Shown: positions 45,902-46,080 of the stretch, in pieces | Layout: each line of letters starts with the position of its first letter | Position numbering within the stretch: the stretch's first letter is position 1 | Origin: Gammaproteobacteria bacterium HGW-Gammaproteobacteria-3 | GTDB lineage: Bacteria > Pseudomonadota > Gammaproteobacteria > Methylococcales > Methylomonadaceae | Reading direction: 5' to 3' | DNA: 46,080 bases | Assembly (NCBI GenBank): GCA_002843155.1 | Contig: PGZD01000014.1 | Coordinates: forward strand, 1-46,080 | Translations under genes and position numbers: made by a program | The notes under the pieces: generated by a model | Database searches by the model: none | The model's input: only the letters and a program-made list of their open reading frames with translations | What the model was told of the DNA's origin: nothing

Positions 45902-46080
45902 ATGCTATCAGCTCATGCCTGCGACGAGCAATCAGAAGAAACGTCGGCAACGGCCGAATTACCGGTTCCGGATTCGACTGAGTCTTTGCCGGATGCTTTA
46001 CACAGCCAGGACTCGGCAACGCCTCCAGCGACGGCCGGTGATACCGGCCAGCCCAAAAAAGCCGGACGCAGGATCGGTAG
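45902..46080 (+). CDS. Partial ORF running off the right edge
   Basis: An open frame from the ATG at 45902 to the window end, at least 59 residues. The start is preceded by an ACGGA-like ribosome site, and the frame is divergent from the DUF1538 operon. The visible part is acidic and rich in S, T, A and P (for example EQSEETSATAELPVP), then turns basic (QPKKAGRRIG). This looks like a disordered N-terminal region, not a folded domain. The remainder and the function cannot be judged. Confidence 0.4.
   Translation, partial: MLSAHACDEQSEETSATAELPVPDSTESLPDALHSQDSATPPATAGDTGQPKKAGRRIG

Overview
The window looks like chromosomal DNA of a gammaproteobacterium. The supports are PurM/PurK/PurE, TamA/TamB, an MltF-type transglycosylase, SDR-type threonine dehydrogenase with Kbl, YajD-like HNH protein, and lipoproteins with ordinary type II signals. 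Several combinations, such as AMP phosphorylase beside a short Prs paralogue and a MHYT-PAS-GGDEF-EAL protein, would fit an environmental lineage such as the Methylococcales. That assignment is inference; no rRNA or methane-oxidation gene is present to settle it. No rRNA, tRNA, CRISPR array, transposase or integrase was seen.

Left part (1-18.4 kb). The edge holds gene debris: a truncated bile acid:sodium symporter and an orphan ParE toxin killed by one in-frame TGA. A leftward tripartite RND efflux operon follows (inner-membrane pump, periplasmic adaptor, outer-membrane lipoprotein). Next come a tiny secreted protein, a membrane protein, a frameshifted HsdR fragment and a LysR regulator. A beta-CASP metallo-beta-lactamase, a coiled-coil protein, MltF, and TamB/TamA with a glycine-heptad lipoprotein upstream complete a mostly leftward block concerned with the cell envelope.

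Middle (18.4-32 kb). Two overlapping glycosyltransferases run rightward and meet a methyltransferase. Purine synthesis genes purM and purK-purE are split by a periplasmic protein of unknown function. A large c-di-GMP enzyme and a threonine catabolism pair (SDR threonine dehydrogenase, Kbl) follow.

Right part (32-46 kb). A leftward cluster has two paralogous CAP_ED-HDOD proteins followed by a corrinoid adenosyltransferase. Then come rubredoxin, an HNH protein and a nucleotide salvage pair (AMP phosphorylase, Prs-like). A compact merR/merTPA mercury resistance operon with a textbook MerR operator sits beyond an APH/P-loop kinase fusion. The last operon has two DUF1538 membrane proteins, a PII-like protein and a CBS protein. 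It reads as a ligand-regulated transport system of unknown substrate and is the best candidate here for an undescribed system. A partial rightward ORF runs off the right edge.

Two copies of a short palindromic REP-like repeat (near 29.4 and 35.5 kb) and several other dyads lie between genes.
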